Below the pieces are notes generated by a model. It saw only the letters and a list, made by a program, of their open reading frames with translations. It searched no databases and was not told where the DNA came from. Below are positions 36,179-46,730 of a stretch of DNA of 64,000 nucleotides, in pieces; within the stretch, counting starts at the first letter, position 1; each line of letters begins with the position of its first letter. Position numbers and translations under genes: made by a program. The stretch is from Lineus longissimus (Eukaryota > Nemertea > Pilidiophora > Heteronemertea > Lineidae): NCBI RefSeq assembly GCF_910592395.1, contig NC_088315.1:12652501-12716500 (forward strand), read 5' to 3'.

Positions 36179-36529
36179 TTATTTTTTTCACAATGTCCCC
36201 TCCGGGCGACCGTACGTTTTTGATTGTGTAATCATCCAATAAATATCCTAAATTCTATCTGTGAATTATGAGAGGCATACATTTACATTGTTAGAACGCA
36301 TGGGCGGTTGGTCTAAAAAGTAGATAGTGTATGATTAGGGGAGCATCCATCCTGACCTGAGATCAGGCTTGATGCTGTTTGAAATATCAAGAGGCAGAGT
36401 ATATTGCAAACAACTGGAGCCAGGATGTCAGGGGAGAGACCTTGTCCTTCTCAAAAGCCTGTGGGCAGTATGACTTTGAGATAACTCTTCTTGAGACTTG
36501 ACTGGTCTAGTTTTTCTGGGCAGCAATTC

Positions 36530-36968
36530 GTAATGCATTGCGGAGGCATTATGTTTTACCGATGTCCATTCGTCCCATCCGTGCGTCGGGCCGTCTGTGC
36601 ATCCATTAGCCGTCTGTAAACTTTTCGTTTCCGCTCATTTTAACGAGAACGCTTTGAGTAATAACCATGTAACTTTTTATGTGGGTAGAAAAAGATAACG
36701 TGTACAGCGGGCATTACAGACCAGCAACTCTTTCACTATGTCAACTAAACCCAGTCAGCTATGACAACAGCTGCCCGGGGTTGTCTGAAAAACACTTCAC
36801 TTTCCTAATACACCAACTCAATGTGCTCACGGGGGCATATGCCACGCCCTGCATTGCTCTTGTTTTCGCATCCAAATGCCTCCGATGGGGTTGCTTTTTG
36901 CCACGTTGCACTCGTATATAGTTTGACAAAATATGGGGTGAGGGCCAGGCCCTTGGGCCTCTTGTTCT
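36530..36968 (+). repeat. dispersed repeat family B copy
   Basis: Starts with TGCGGAGGCATTATG and a CCGTCxGTC-rich segment and ends with the palindromic CAGGCCCTTGGGCCTCTTGTT. The end module is shared with 27921-28080 and 43876-43897. Confidence 0.6.
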
Positions 36969-37151
36969 TAATTCTGTGGTAATCGCACATACCTTTTGTG
37001 ATAAATGTTAATTGTTTTCATGGCATGTCTGAAGGATCTGTGCATAGGGTATATCATACATGTCATAGGTTATACAATGTATATGTTGTTAATAATAAGT
37101 CAACAGTTAGAGTGTCCATTTCAATTGACTCGTTTTCCTTTTCTCAACTAG

Positions 37152-37265
37152 GTAGCATTACGAGTCCTCTATTTTAACGAGACACTGATGGAAGCAACCA
37201 ATGCACTCCGGATACATCATCAATGGATACCAAACACAATAGTGTATGAGAACAAATTTGATCAG
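37152..37265 (+). CDS. GGT: gamma-glutamyltranspeptidase, next internal exon
   Basis: This 114-nt exon is flanked by CAACTAG and GTAAGA and encodes 38 residues: VALRVLYFNETLMEA, then LRIHHQWIPNTIVYE, then KFDQ. This matches the GGT segment around the conserved R[LI]HxQ(x)xPN motif that follows the Gly-Gly oxyanion region. It starts in phase 0, the phase in which the exon at 9760-10003 ends, and the joined protein aligns with GGT without a gap, so the two are neighbouring exons. The final GGT exon or exons, encoding roughly the last 40-50 residues, were not found downstream in this window. Confidence 0.85.
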
Positions 37266-37559
37266 GTAAGACGCATTGTCGCCATTAGGAGAACCTCAAT
37301 CGGATGTGTTCTTAAACGAAAAAATAACTTGATATTTTTCACAAGCAGATTCATATAGTGCGCCTCAGTGTAGACCATTACGTTTACAGCCCATTGCAGA
37401 TAAAACCATTCATACAGCTCTATAACGCCTTTTGGAGCGGTACGAATTATCAAGATTTTGTCTTATAATCATCAGACAAGCAAATCAGTTGAGGGATCGT
37501 CCAGTCACGAAAGAACGGAAATGGCTAGGGGCCATTGTGCACACCGTATAGATATTTGG

Positions 37560-38613
37560 TGGTTAGGAATTCATCCTGGTTAAGAAACATGCTACATGTA
37601 TAGTATATAGGTCAAACCAAAGTCGGTATGACATGTGATGTATCGTTGCTTGGAGTACCTACCATGAAAATATCTTCGAAAACAAGTCATTAATAAGTGA
37701 GATAATGCAGGTTTTACCTTTTTTGGCTGACCTCGTGTGGGGAAGCCTTTGCGATCACGTGGCATCCATTGTGCGTCGGCATGCATTGTCCATCGGCATC
37801 CATTAGCAGGGCACGTTCTCTAACCGCTAAAGCTACTGACCTGAAAGTTGGTATAAATGTCCCACTTGGTGAAATCTCCTCACATACTAATTTTCGGTCT
37901 TATCCCATTCTGTGTCTGGTGACTAGAGGGCACAATGTGAAACAGAAAGACTGCGATAACTCCTGTGATAATGGTCGAGCTCGCTGAAATTATTATGGTA
38001 GGTACCCCTAGTAAGGGTAAATCACATAACAAACAAGCTTTTTATTTGACTTACTTTTCAAGGTCACAAAGGTCAAAGTTCGCTAAATCACCGAAAGGTG
38101 GCACGTTTTGTTTGTAGTTGAACTAGAAAGTTCTAAACTAGTGTGGATATGTATCTAAGGACCCTCTATTCTACCCGAAAAAAATTGGCCTGCTTGGACA
38201 TCTTTTCTCGGAGATAGGCGGCTTTTTGGCTCACCGTAGGGGAGCCTATACAACACCGCAGCGTCCGTCGTCTGTCGTCCGTCGTATCCTATTTCTAAAA
38301 CAGTGACATGTTCTTAACCCCCAGGGCTGTGAACTTGAAACTTTGTACACGTGACCCCTATGTCAGATGACCTCTGACACTGAATTTCAGTCCGCTCCGA
38401 TCCTCAAGTTGGCCACCAGGGGGCCAAACGTGGAAACGTAAGAAGTGTGTCATCTCACTTGTTAATGATGCGTTTTCAATAAAAATTTTATGGTAGGTAC
38501 TCCTGGCAAGGATACATCACATATCATACGGGTTTTTGATTTGCCGTTCTTTTCAAGGTCACAGAGGTCAAATGGCGTAAGTTGGCCGTTAGGCTGTAAC
38601 TATGGCACGTTTC
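37560..38613 (+). repeat. repeat family A copies with hairpin heads
   Basis: Two heads are visible: TTTTTTGGCTGACCTCGTG near 37719, and GGCTCACC..GGGGAGCC, a 22-bp hairpin near 38229-38247 followed by GTCCGTCGTCTGTCGTCCG. Between and after them are the family phrases (GTAGGTACTCCT, CTTTTCAAGGTCACAGAGG) and CCACCAGGGGGC at 38413-38424. The last copy is cut at TTAA 38614-38617 by an inserted element. Confidence 0.7.
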
Positions 38614-38617
38614 TTAA

Positions 38618-39664
38618 AGACCGACCATAATATGGTCCCAAACACCGGGTGGAAACCAATTACCTATGCCAAGCCCACATGCTACAGCAGGCGGCTTGTC
38701 TGAGCAACAGCCAGATGAGGTTAATTAGATTTGACACTGAAGTGTGATAAAGGGTAAACAATCTCAATAGGTTGTAAGTTCAGCATACTTCGGTGATTTA
38801 CCAAAATTATATTCAAGAACTTTGGTCTATTCTGATTCCCAATTTTATATGGTTTGATCATTTTATTCATTATAAAAGGTTTTAAAGAAAATGGGAATAA
38901 TATTTTATTGGATCATATTCTCATCATCGAACTATAATACTCTTTATACGCTAAGACATTTTGTGAACAGTGTTTCAGTGAAGCCAAAGTCTTGGATTTT
39001 AAAAAGTGCCTAAGTAGTTTATAGCTACTTCTTGCATTGCTGGATTATAAATCCACTATGGATAATTGTTGTAAAATCAATCAATTCAATGTAGAAGGTA
39101 ACCGATACAATTTACATGAACACTTTTCTAACCTTCTCATTTCAATTTCTTATAGTATTTCACAAAAATGCACAAAATATGATTTATCCAATGAATAAAT
39201 CAATGCCCTACCATGAATTCTCCCTTACTCAAGAATTATATTCCCCGGAGAAATCACTCACATCAGTTCACTAATTGATGCCGACATTTTATCTGGCCAA
39301 CTCAAGTGCCAACCGTGATGACCTAATAACCTAGCTTTTGATGTTTCCTGGGCAGCCAGCAACATGGTGAAATCACTTCTCATTCGTCCTCCTAACTCCG
39401 CCTCCAACTGCCAATCACATTTAAAATTTTGAAGGAACCCCTAAATGTTCAATTTACTTGCTATTGGCTGAGATTTAGGGCTCAAGCTTTGGTACAGTGG
39501 TGTATTCATAGACTTGACTGACACTTTACAGGAGTTTCTATAACCACGTGACAAATTTATGTGGGATAATTTGATTGAGACCGTTGGAGGTCTGGGAGCA
39601 ATACTAACAGTTGGAAAACTGGGGTGGTGACAGGTGATCTGCCTTTTATACCCAGGGTCGGTCT
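38618..39664. mobile_element. 1.05-kb non-autonomous TTAA transposon
   Basis: AGACCGACC at the left and GGTCGGTCT at the right are inverted ends with TTAA on each side (38614-38617 and 39665-39668). Removing it restores the repeat phrase GCACGTTTCTTAACTGCAATGACC, which matches the neighbouring copy (GCACGTTTCTTAACCGCAGTGACC, 39943-39966). No transposase is encoded. The TTAA target indicates mobilisation by a piggyBac-type transposase. Confidence 0.85.
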
Positions 39665-40530
39665 TTAACTGCAATGACCATTCTCAAATTTGGTACACAT
39701 GTAACCAATAGTCAGGTGATCTTAGGGATCGAAATTGGGTCCGATCTGATTCACCGTTTGGCCACTAGGGGGCCAAACTTGAAAATCTTAAATATGTGAT
39801 TATTCCTTTAATACGTGCCCTATTGCAACCAATTTGATATCATGGGTACAATTAACGACAATACAGTATATGTCACATGGATTTGTGGTTTGACCTACTT
39901 TTCAAGGTCAGAGAGGTCAAATGGCTTATGTTGGCCATTAGGCACGTTTCTTAACCGCAGTGACCGTTGATCTCAAATCTGGTACACATGTAACCAATAG
40001 TCAGGTGATCTCAGGGACTGAAGTTGGGTCCGATCTGATTCACCGTTTGGCCACCTGGGGGCCAAACATGAAAACCTTAAAATGTGATTATTCTTTAACT
40101 ACTTGTCGGGTTGCCACCAAATTGATATCATGGGTACATCTAACCACGACACAGTATATGTCACATGGATTTATATTTGACGTACTTTTCAAGGTCAATG
40201 AGGTCAGATGGTGCAAGTTGGCCGATGGGCTGCAATTACGGCATGATTCTTAACCACAATGACCATTGATCCCAAATTTGATACACATGTACCCTATGGT
40301 CAGTGATCTGAGGTGTCGAAGTTCGATCCGATCTGATTCACCATTTGGCCACTAGGGGGCCAAGTCCGAAAACCTTAGAAATGTGATTTTTTTTTCCTTA
40401 ACTATGGTACTTGCCTGATTGCCACCAATTTGATATCATAGGTACATTTAGCGACTACAGTATGTGTGTCTCATGGATTCAAGGTCACAGAGGTCAAATA
40501 GCTTAAGTTGACCATTAGGCTCATGGTCTT
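39665..40530 (+). repeat. approximately 295-bp tandem repeat, three copies (family A)
   Basis: CCGATCTGATTCACC recurs at 39741, 40030 and 40328, a period of about 289-298 bp. Each copy holds the phrases TACACATGTA, GGCCACTAGGGGGCC-like and AAGGTCA...GAGGTCA. The array ends where an EEP nuclease fragment begins. Confidence 0.9.
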
Positions 40531-40960
40531 ATGATCTATGTGAAAAATCATATAAGAATAATGGAGAAACGATTCATTACCAGCAATGACTTTGAATCTA
40601 TATCTCTTTGCATCCATCCAAATGACTCTAACACAGTGCAACAAGTTGCACATTTCAAAACCTGGTCTATAGACTACAAGAGTGCCTCTCAACATGAACC
40701 AACCGAAAGATACCTCATCATGGGCGATTTCAACATGAAGCCAATAGCCAATACTGAAAACTACAATGCAAAATTAGAAACCTACATGCTTCAAGGATTT
40801 AATTTCACACAGCACATGACTAAAAACACAACAGATTTTGACCAAAGTTAGACCTAGTCTTTACCAATACTGCTTTATCACATAATATTGAACTAGTCGA
40901 TGTCATCGACAATTATTAGTCAGATCATAAACTAATATATACCGCCCAATCCTACTACTA
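40531..40960 (+). pseudogene. EEP nuclease fragment
   Basis: The frame has NHIRIMEKRFITSN, then LIMGDFNMKP (catalytic Asp and Asn), and stops at 40849. After a shift, LDLVFTNTALSH and SDHKLIYTAQ follow, with one stop before SDHK. The order matches the EEP domain of Helentron or LINE elements and the fragment at 9-359. No helicase or RT is adjacent. Confidence 0.65.
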
Positions 40961-41441
40961 GCCACTCAATATACATGTATGAGTACGCCTAGCTACTAAG
41001 CTACATATCACCTATTCATGTATCATACATAATTTACAGTGCGCAACATTGCTTTCAACTACAGTGAGCACAATGGCCCCTGGCCGTTTCATTTAATTTT
41101 TTAGCTCAGCTGACAAGCTGAGCTATTCATATGAGTAAATGGTAGAATGAATGTCCGTCTGTCTGTCTGTCTGAGGGTCTGTCTGTCTGTCCGTTAAACA
41201 GGCACGTTTCAAAACTATGGCGGATAGGCGATATATTTTCCCTCTGAGGCGTTGAGACCCTTCAGGACTCCTGAATAGACCAAATGTGGGTCCGGCAGGA
41301 TGAGCGGTTTGGCCACTAGGTGGCACCGAGCGAAATTTTCCAAAAACTTTTCCAGCAGCTGATTTCTCCTAATTCTTTAAGGGGATCATGAATCAAATTT
41401 AATCTTATAGAGCAAAGCTTTCTCTTTCATTATCAATAGGT

Positions 41442-42396
41442 GTGGTTCATGAATTTTTCACCAGGTGGTGTTACTGGCGCAATTTAGTGAGCACCCCCCA
41501 AGAAGAGCATTTTAAATTTCGCGCGAGTTATCCCACGTGCAATCACACGTGCAGCGAACGTCACGTCTCGGAGTCTGCGCAGTTCAGACGTAAGGAGACC
41601 ATGCTATGGAATAGATCGCGTTCTGTCAATTCAGAGGTAAGTTCTCATTAAATTCACAATTTCATAGGCGATAATATTTGGCTGCTTGTGTTATTGCATG
41701 TTGATGACATTAGGGAAGGCTTGGATTGTTTAATTGGATGTGATTAATTTGAAATAGTTCGTCGACGATCGTTAAAAAACGATCTGCGAAATGCAGCTTG
41801 GTCTGAGAAACGATGTCAAAGTCCGGCTTTAAATCATGGATTACTCAACAAATAACTCTTGTCACATAGCAGAACTAATGTGAATAAACAAGACAATAAT
41901 AAACATCGTTCTGATATCATCGGGTAAGGTTGCCAATGTACATAAACAGTGTAATTGAGGATCGACTCCGGCGATTTGAAATGTCAACAAACAATAAATG
42001 CGATAGCTGATACACACTGACACATGCACACTGTACATAGCACAATGCTTCAAACGGGGCCGATTCATCACTCTTATCACAATGTATTCCCAATCATATC
42101 AATGAACTTCCTTGATCATTCGGCCCTAGCGCCTTATCAGTTGTTGTTGGCCTTGTATTTGATATAAAACTTGGCTAGCTTAGCTATCTATCAAAATTAA
42201 AATGTTATCTCCTCATCATGTTTTGCAGGATAGGAATGATTTGCAGCTGCATTTGAACATATTTGGTGACCACATCACAGATGACCAAGAGAGAGGATCG
42301 AGCTATGACTTTGCACATTCCATCGACTTCGGTGTTCACCAGTGCAATCATCAGAAGAGCCAGTCAATTCTAGTATTCAAGTATTTCATTCTGTAA
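41442..42396 (+). CDS. candidate two-exon gene, function unknown
   Basis: Exon 1 (41442-41637) ends TCAGAG before GTAAGT. Exon 2 starts at 42229 after TTTTGCAG. Both are phase 0, so the joined frame stays open and ends at 42396 (HQKSQSILVFKYFIL), with AATAAAG near 42419. The product would be about 120 residues, Cys/Arg-rich at the start, with no family I recognise. It lies inside a suspected repeat, so it may be element-derived or a chance frame. Confidence 0.3.
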
Positions 42397-42543
42397 TACT
42401 GACCTCAAAATTGACTAAATAAAGAAAACCGCATGTGGCAGTTGGTTAAAAAAATCAAGTCTATCTGTTTAAAGTTTTTACTTGCTATCAAAATTTCAAT
42501 GGTGGCATTCTGCTAAGGTTTGTTAAGAGTTTCACTTGACTTA

Positions 42544-43289
42544 AGCAGGGTGTACACTCGTAAAATATTAGCAACATTTTACCAACATTTTACCAACATT
42601 TTTACAACAATTTTGCAACAAGCCCTTCAAGGCCCTGTGTTCACTAGCAACAAAATTGCAACAAGTTAGCAACATTTTTACAACATGTTGGTAAATTGTT
42701 GCAAACTTTTTAGTGGGAACAAAGGGAAATAGGTATTTTGGAGGGAAAATGGATGGTTCCAAGGAGAGAAGATGTGTTTTGAGTGCTTCTGCAGCAATTT
42801 TAGCTGTCATTGTTGAGAGACGGAAGAGGCGGCGAAATAACCAAAGAGAATATGGACCAGGCCCTGGATCAAAATGAGGGTGGATCATGGGGCATACCAC
42901 TGCCTGTTAAAGGAGTTGCGGCTGACTGACAAGCCGTCATACAAAAACTTCCTGCGAATGGATGAAACTTCTAGAAAAGGTTTCATCACCCTACGAAGCA
43001 AGACACTCACTTGAGAGTTGCTATACCTGCTTCTTGTTCAAGTCACATGAACTCAGGTAGATCACATGACGCAAATCCTATTTCTGATTGGCTGAAGAGT
43101 TTGCAACATTTTTACAACATGCAACAAAGAATTGCATTGCATTTAATTTGCAACAATTTTACAACAATTTTACAACATGTTGTAAGACGCGTTTTGCTCT
43201 GTACACACTACGCAACATTTTGGCAACATTTGTTGCAACTGGAAATGTTGTAAAAATGTTGATAATATTTTACTATTGTACACAGGCCT
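42544..43289 (+). mobile_element. Harbinger-derived non-autonomous element with nuclease remnant
   Basis: The ends AGCAGGGTGTAC and GTACACAGGCCT are inverted and flanked by TTA (42541-42543 and 43290-43292), as expected for PIF/Harbinger. Inner inverted stretches are rich in GCAACATTTTTACAACA. The centre (about 42750-43040) encodes pieces of a Harbinger nuclease N-terminus: GAYHCLLKELRLTDKPSYKN with FLRMDE after it, and later THLRVAIPAS, in shifting frames. The catalytic domain is absent, so it arose by internal deletion of an autonomous copy. Confidence 0.75.
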
Positions 43290-43899
43290 TTAGGCAATAA
43301 TAGAGTTGGGTAGAGCATTTTGTTAATGTTACCCTTTTAGTTAGGGAAACTGGTGCCTTCTGCATTAGGTGGACCCCACTTACTCATCTGTCAGACCAGT
43401 CTCACACGTCGGCAGTAGAGTTTAAGGTCCAGTCTGGGAGATTTACCCATTTCTACCCAGCCAAAAGCAGGTGATTGGGCTAGTCTCTCCATGTGATTCA
43501 ATTCGCATGGATTCTTGTGTCCTGTGCTGAAAGGCTCCCTCCACAAGGGCAGACTACATCCGGTGGCACTAAAGTATGGAAGAAAGACAGAAGACGACCA
43601 ATTTGTGAAAAGGATCATCATCATCAACATCATGGTAACAGCTGAGGATGAATCATGTTGATGTGTGTAGAATTGATGGTCCAATATAGGTTAGGTTATC
43701 TGTTTGCGCACACATTGCAAGGGTGGAGCTTGCTTGAAGTAGATTGCGCCAGTCTACCGTAATTCACTGTTGCACATCCAGAAGCTAATATCCTTAGGCT
43801 TTGAGTCCTTAGTTTAGTAGAGTTTGACGAGTAATGTAATATATACGAACAACGCAGCAACAACTCAGCTGAGCGCCAGGCCCTTGGGCCTCTTGTTGT

Positions 43900-46600
43900 G
43901 ATCTCAACCCCGAGACTTCAAATGAATCCAATGTTTGAAATTTTGAAAAGGATTGGATGAGAAGATGAAGAGAAAAATAAAATAAAATAAGTACTGATTT
44001 GCACCACATGGTGGCGCTAGTGGCCAATGAATGATTGTGTAATTTGAATTTGAATTCCCGCTACCGCCAGATGACATTACTTCCTGTGCGCATGTCACGG
44101 ATGGGATCCCTGCGCATACATGTGATTGAATCATTTTAACATGGCTGCCCATTTAGAATATTTTTCCTGGAAAGGACAGATTTATAAAATCCATAAAAAT
44201 CTTCAAGATGCAGATAAAAATATCAAAAGCTGATTTTATTCAACATCAAAGGGGAGTCAATAAAGCTTTCTGGTATGGCAAGCTAAAGTGGAAATAATCC
44301 AGCCCTGGGAAAATACTCGTAACATTCAAGAAGTGCATGCAACATTTAAAAAATTATATGCAACAATTCGAAAATTACATCAACAATTTCAAAACCACAT
44401 GAAACCCGTGACAAATACATAGCAACAATTTTTTTCATCCAAAATTTTTTTCCTTCAGCATTTTTTTTCCTTCAAAATCTTTTTCTTCCAACATTTTTTC
44501 CTTCAACATTTTCTTGGTTCAACATTTTCGTGACCAAGCTACAGTCACATGACCTCATAACTGAGGATATCAGCATTTTGACAGCTGCTGGCAGGAAAAC
44601 GACAAACTAAAAGGGACAAAGATTGTTTGATTCACCAGGTATGTTTGTTTTCTTTAATATTTAGATCATTGCTGTGTTCATGATGGGAACCAGGTTGTAT
44701 CTGTTACAGACCAGTTTCTGTTGATTCGGCTGATTCCGTCGATTCCGTTTAATCGACATGGCCCTCGTATGGTGATCAAGATGGCTGCTTGCTGAGTCTG
44801 GATTCTGTTCTACATAGGATAACTAATATTGCTCCAAAAGTCTCACCAGGTCACGGTTATTGCTGGGCGATGTTGGATAGTTCGTCTTGGGTTTACCCAC
44901 AAATAAATAGCATCTGTTGTTTTTAATGTGTGGCATGATGATTGAGCAGAATTTGCTCTGTCTTCCGAATCTGACAAGACAAAATGACAGCTTATCACTC
45001 CGACGGTATAGGCCTGGAATTTTGCACAAGTACTCAGAAAATATTGAATGAATTCAGTGAAAGGCAGCTCAGAATCGGGGTTCTAATTCATCGATCTGAA
45101 GCAAAAGAATGGTCAGGGTTGGGGCGAGAACTCTAAATTTTGATGTTGACTCTGTTCGAAAATAGGTCATCGTTCTTTTGAAATGTACATGCATCATTGA
45201 TGTTTACAAATGTACATGCCTTGGATTGTCAATGTGTTGAAAATAGAATTCTACCCCTAACCAAAACCATTCTGTTTGCCCTAGGTGCCCTAGGTGCCCT
45301 ATATTTATCAGTGATAGAGGTCCTTACACACCAGGTGGAGGAAGCCACTGCTGGCCACAGCTAAGCCTATATTGGGGTTTGTTTAGGCCAGCAGTGGCTT
45401 TCTCTGCCTGGTGTAAAGGGGTCTATTCAGAGTATCAACTGATCTCAAAATCCCCCCCTTTCCCCAAAATATTTTCCAAATTTTTGGTCGCCTGACATGA
45501 AATAGGAAAACCGACCAAGAAAGCAGTAGGCTTATTCATGTGTTCAATTCTATGCTTCGCCCCAGCTTTAGTAGTTGTTTGGCGAAATGGCGGAATTCTG
45601 TCAGTCAGCTTAGCGTATTCAGACCTGAACCTTTCGTCATAATGTGTGCTTTAAACACATGTTATCATGTTTTACAGGGATGATCGCCAGCTGCTCCATG
45701 CCAAAGTGACTACATAACAAATTTTGTGGACTGCAGCATCTATACTATAATGCGCGTTGTGGCCGCTATTTAGGAGGTAATTTTTGTTTCAAAATTGGGC
45801 CTTGGAAATGGGTAGAATTCTTGCAACCTTTGGCTTCGTAGGTCTGGATCATATGTAAGAGTGTCACTAAGGGTGTCATACGTCGAATATCTTCGTGGTT
45901 TTAGAATAAATAACAACTTGTCAGAGAGCACGTCGACTGGAGAGCTCCGCTCATTCTCAAAAGCATACACAAACTTCACGCATATTCCCCCTGCCACATC
46001 AGTATTAGCTTCCAGCACGTATGTAGTGCTATACAACCTGGTCCATGGTGCAGGGTATTAGCAGGGAGATTAATGATTAGCCTGTTCTATTTTAGTTCTA
46101 TTCGAGAAACACTGACCTGAGTGATAAGGCAAATTCTGCAGAGTGGCCTACCGGAACATGCAGTCAGGGTATCAATAAACAGTTATGCCAGGATGGACAA
46201 AATATGTACAGTGGCCAGCGCTTGCTCTTTGTTTTATTCTTTACTGACTGATGTTGTCAGTTTGAATTGCGTTCTGCATCTCTCCATGCGCCTGGCTTTG
46301 GTCCGACAGTGGCATTGGGTACGGGAGTGGGTAGGTGATATGCCTAATATGTGAGTGTCTTATTTGGAACAGGACCTGCTATCACTGGTCTCAATGCATT
46401 GTGCAAAATAGCGTACTCCAATCAATCTATTGGGGGTTGCATGTAGATAGCAGCAATAAGTCCCTAAATGCAGTTAATTTCGTGTTTAACCTTTAATAAA
46501 ACTTCAGTAACGTTAGAAATTTAATGTAGCTCAATCATCGTGCCCATTTAACTAATGTATATTACATTTCAACTTTGCCCGCTCCATGGGTATATGCTAG
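43900..46600. other. non-coding stretch with foldback
   Basis: No recognised coding frame. A pyrimidine-rich CTTCAACATTTTTTTCC tract lies at about 44430-44525. A minus frame (46036-45770) is open for 88 codons but resembles nothing known. The foldback at 45316-45424 is listed separately. Confidence 0.4.
45316..45424. repeat. foldback: about 38-bp stem, 29-bp loop
   Basis: ACACCAGGTGGAGGAAGCCA and CTGCTGGCC pair with GGCCAGCAGTGGCTTTCTCT and GCCTGGTGT, with few mismatches. It could be a short MITE (outer bases AGAGGTCCTT/AAGGGGTCT) or a transcribed hairpin. Confidence 0.75.
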
Positions 46601-46639
46601 TCATTTAAATGGAGGTAAATTAAGGAGCACACAAACAAC

Positions 46640-46730
46640 ATGGTTCCCTTTTGCCGAGTCACTTTATTCTCTAAACTAGTTACAGTTGGTTCAAATATAT
46701 TAGTTTTGGCCCTATTTTAATCTGCAACAT
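46640..46730 (-). repeat. probable BEL/Pao 3' LTR start
   Basis: TGTTGCAGATTAAAATAGGG (minus) follows a purine-rich tract and includes AGAATAAAGTG. No second LTR remains, so the far end is unknown. Confidence 0.45.

Larger units (their letters stand above)
30776..36214. mobile_element. 5.4-kb integrase-type DNA transposon with inverted subterminal arrays
   Basis: The ends are inverted copies (left ATGGCGGCCCGGAGGGGACA, right the complement of TACGGTCGCCCGGAGGGGAC). Each is followed by an A-rich spacer and an array of AAACTCGCACTGCGACTTTT units. CGTTTTT at 30769-30775 and 36215-36221 is a candidate 7-bp target duplication. Inside are a + strand DDE integrase gene (31212-32581) and a - strand accessory gene (about 34070-33100), transcribed toward each other. 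The transposase resembles the eukaryotic integrase-core families (IS3EU or Ginger-like); the exact superfamily is inferred. Confidence 0.8.
10004..37151 (+). other. GGT: 27.1-kb GGT intron filled with mobile elements
   Basis: The donor is GTAAGT at 10004 and the acceptor is CTAG ending at 37151. Inside lie a TTAA-type transposon end, a full-length gypsy element, a 1.45-kb TTAA element, a Tc1 element, a block of CTCF-motif repeats and a 5.4-kb integrase-type DNA transposon. The phase match and gapless protein join support one intron. An assembly join in between cannot be excluded without long reads. Confidence 0.75.
41101..43897 (+). repeat. possible composite family B element with palindromic head and tail
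   Basis: The head is AGCTCAGCTGACAAGCTGAG, part of a 22-bp hairpin, followed by a (TCTG)n tract at 41153-41192. The tail is CAGGCCCTTGGGCCTCTTGTT (43876-43897). This layout of hairpin head, TCTG/CCGTC tract and AGGCCCTTGGGCCT tail is shared in part by 36530-36968. A Harbinger-type element and an exon pair lie inside. Treating it as one unit is an inference. Confidence 0.4.

Noticed and set aside
36008-36231. Open frames across the right 22-bp array
   Set aside because: They arise because the repeat lacks stops in those frames; composition is purely periodic.
45770-46061. Overlapping 66- and 88-codon frames on opposite strands
   Set aside because: No family resemblance, no clear splice sites, and both strands are open, so coding is not supported.
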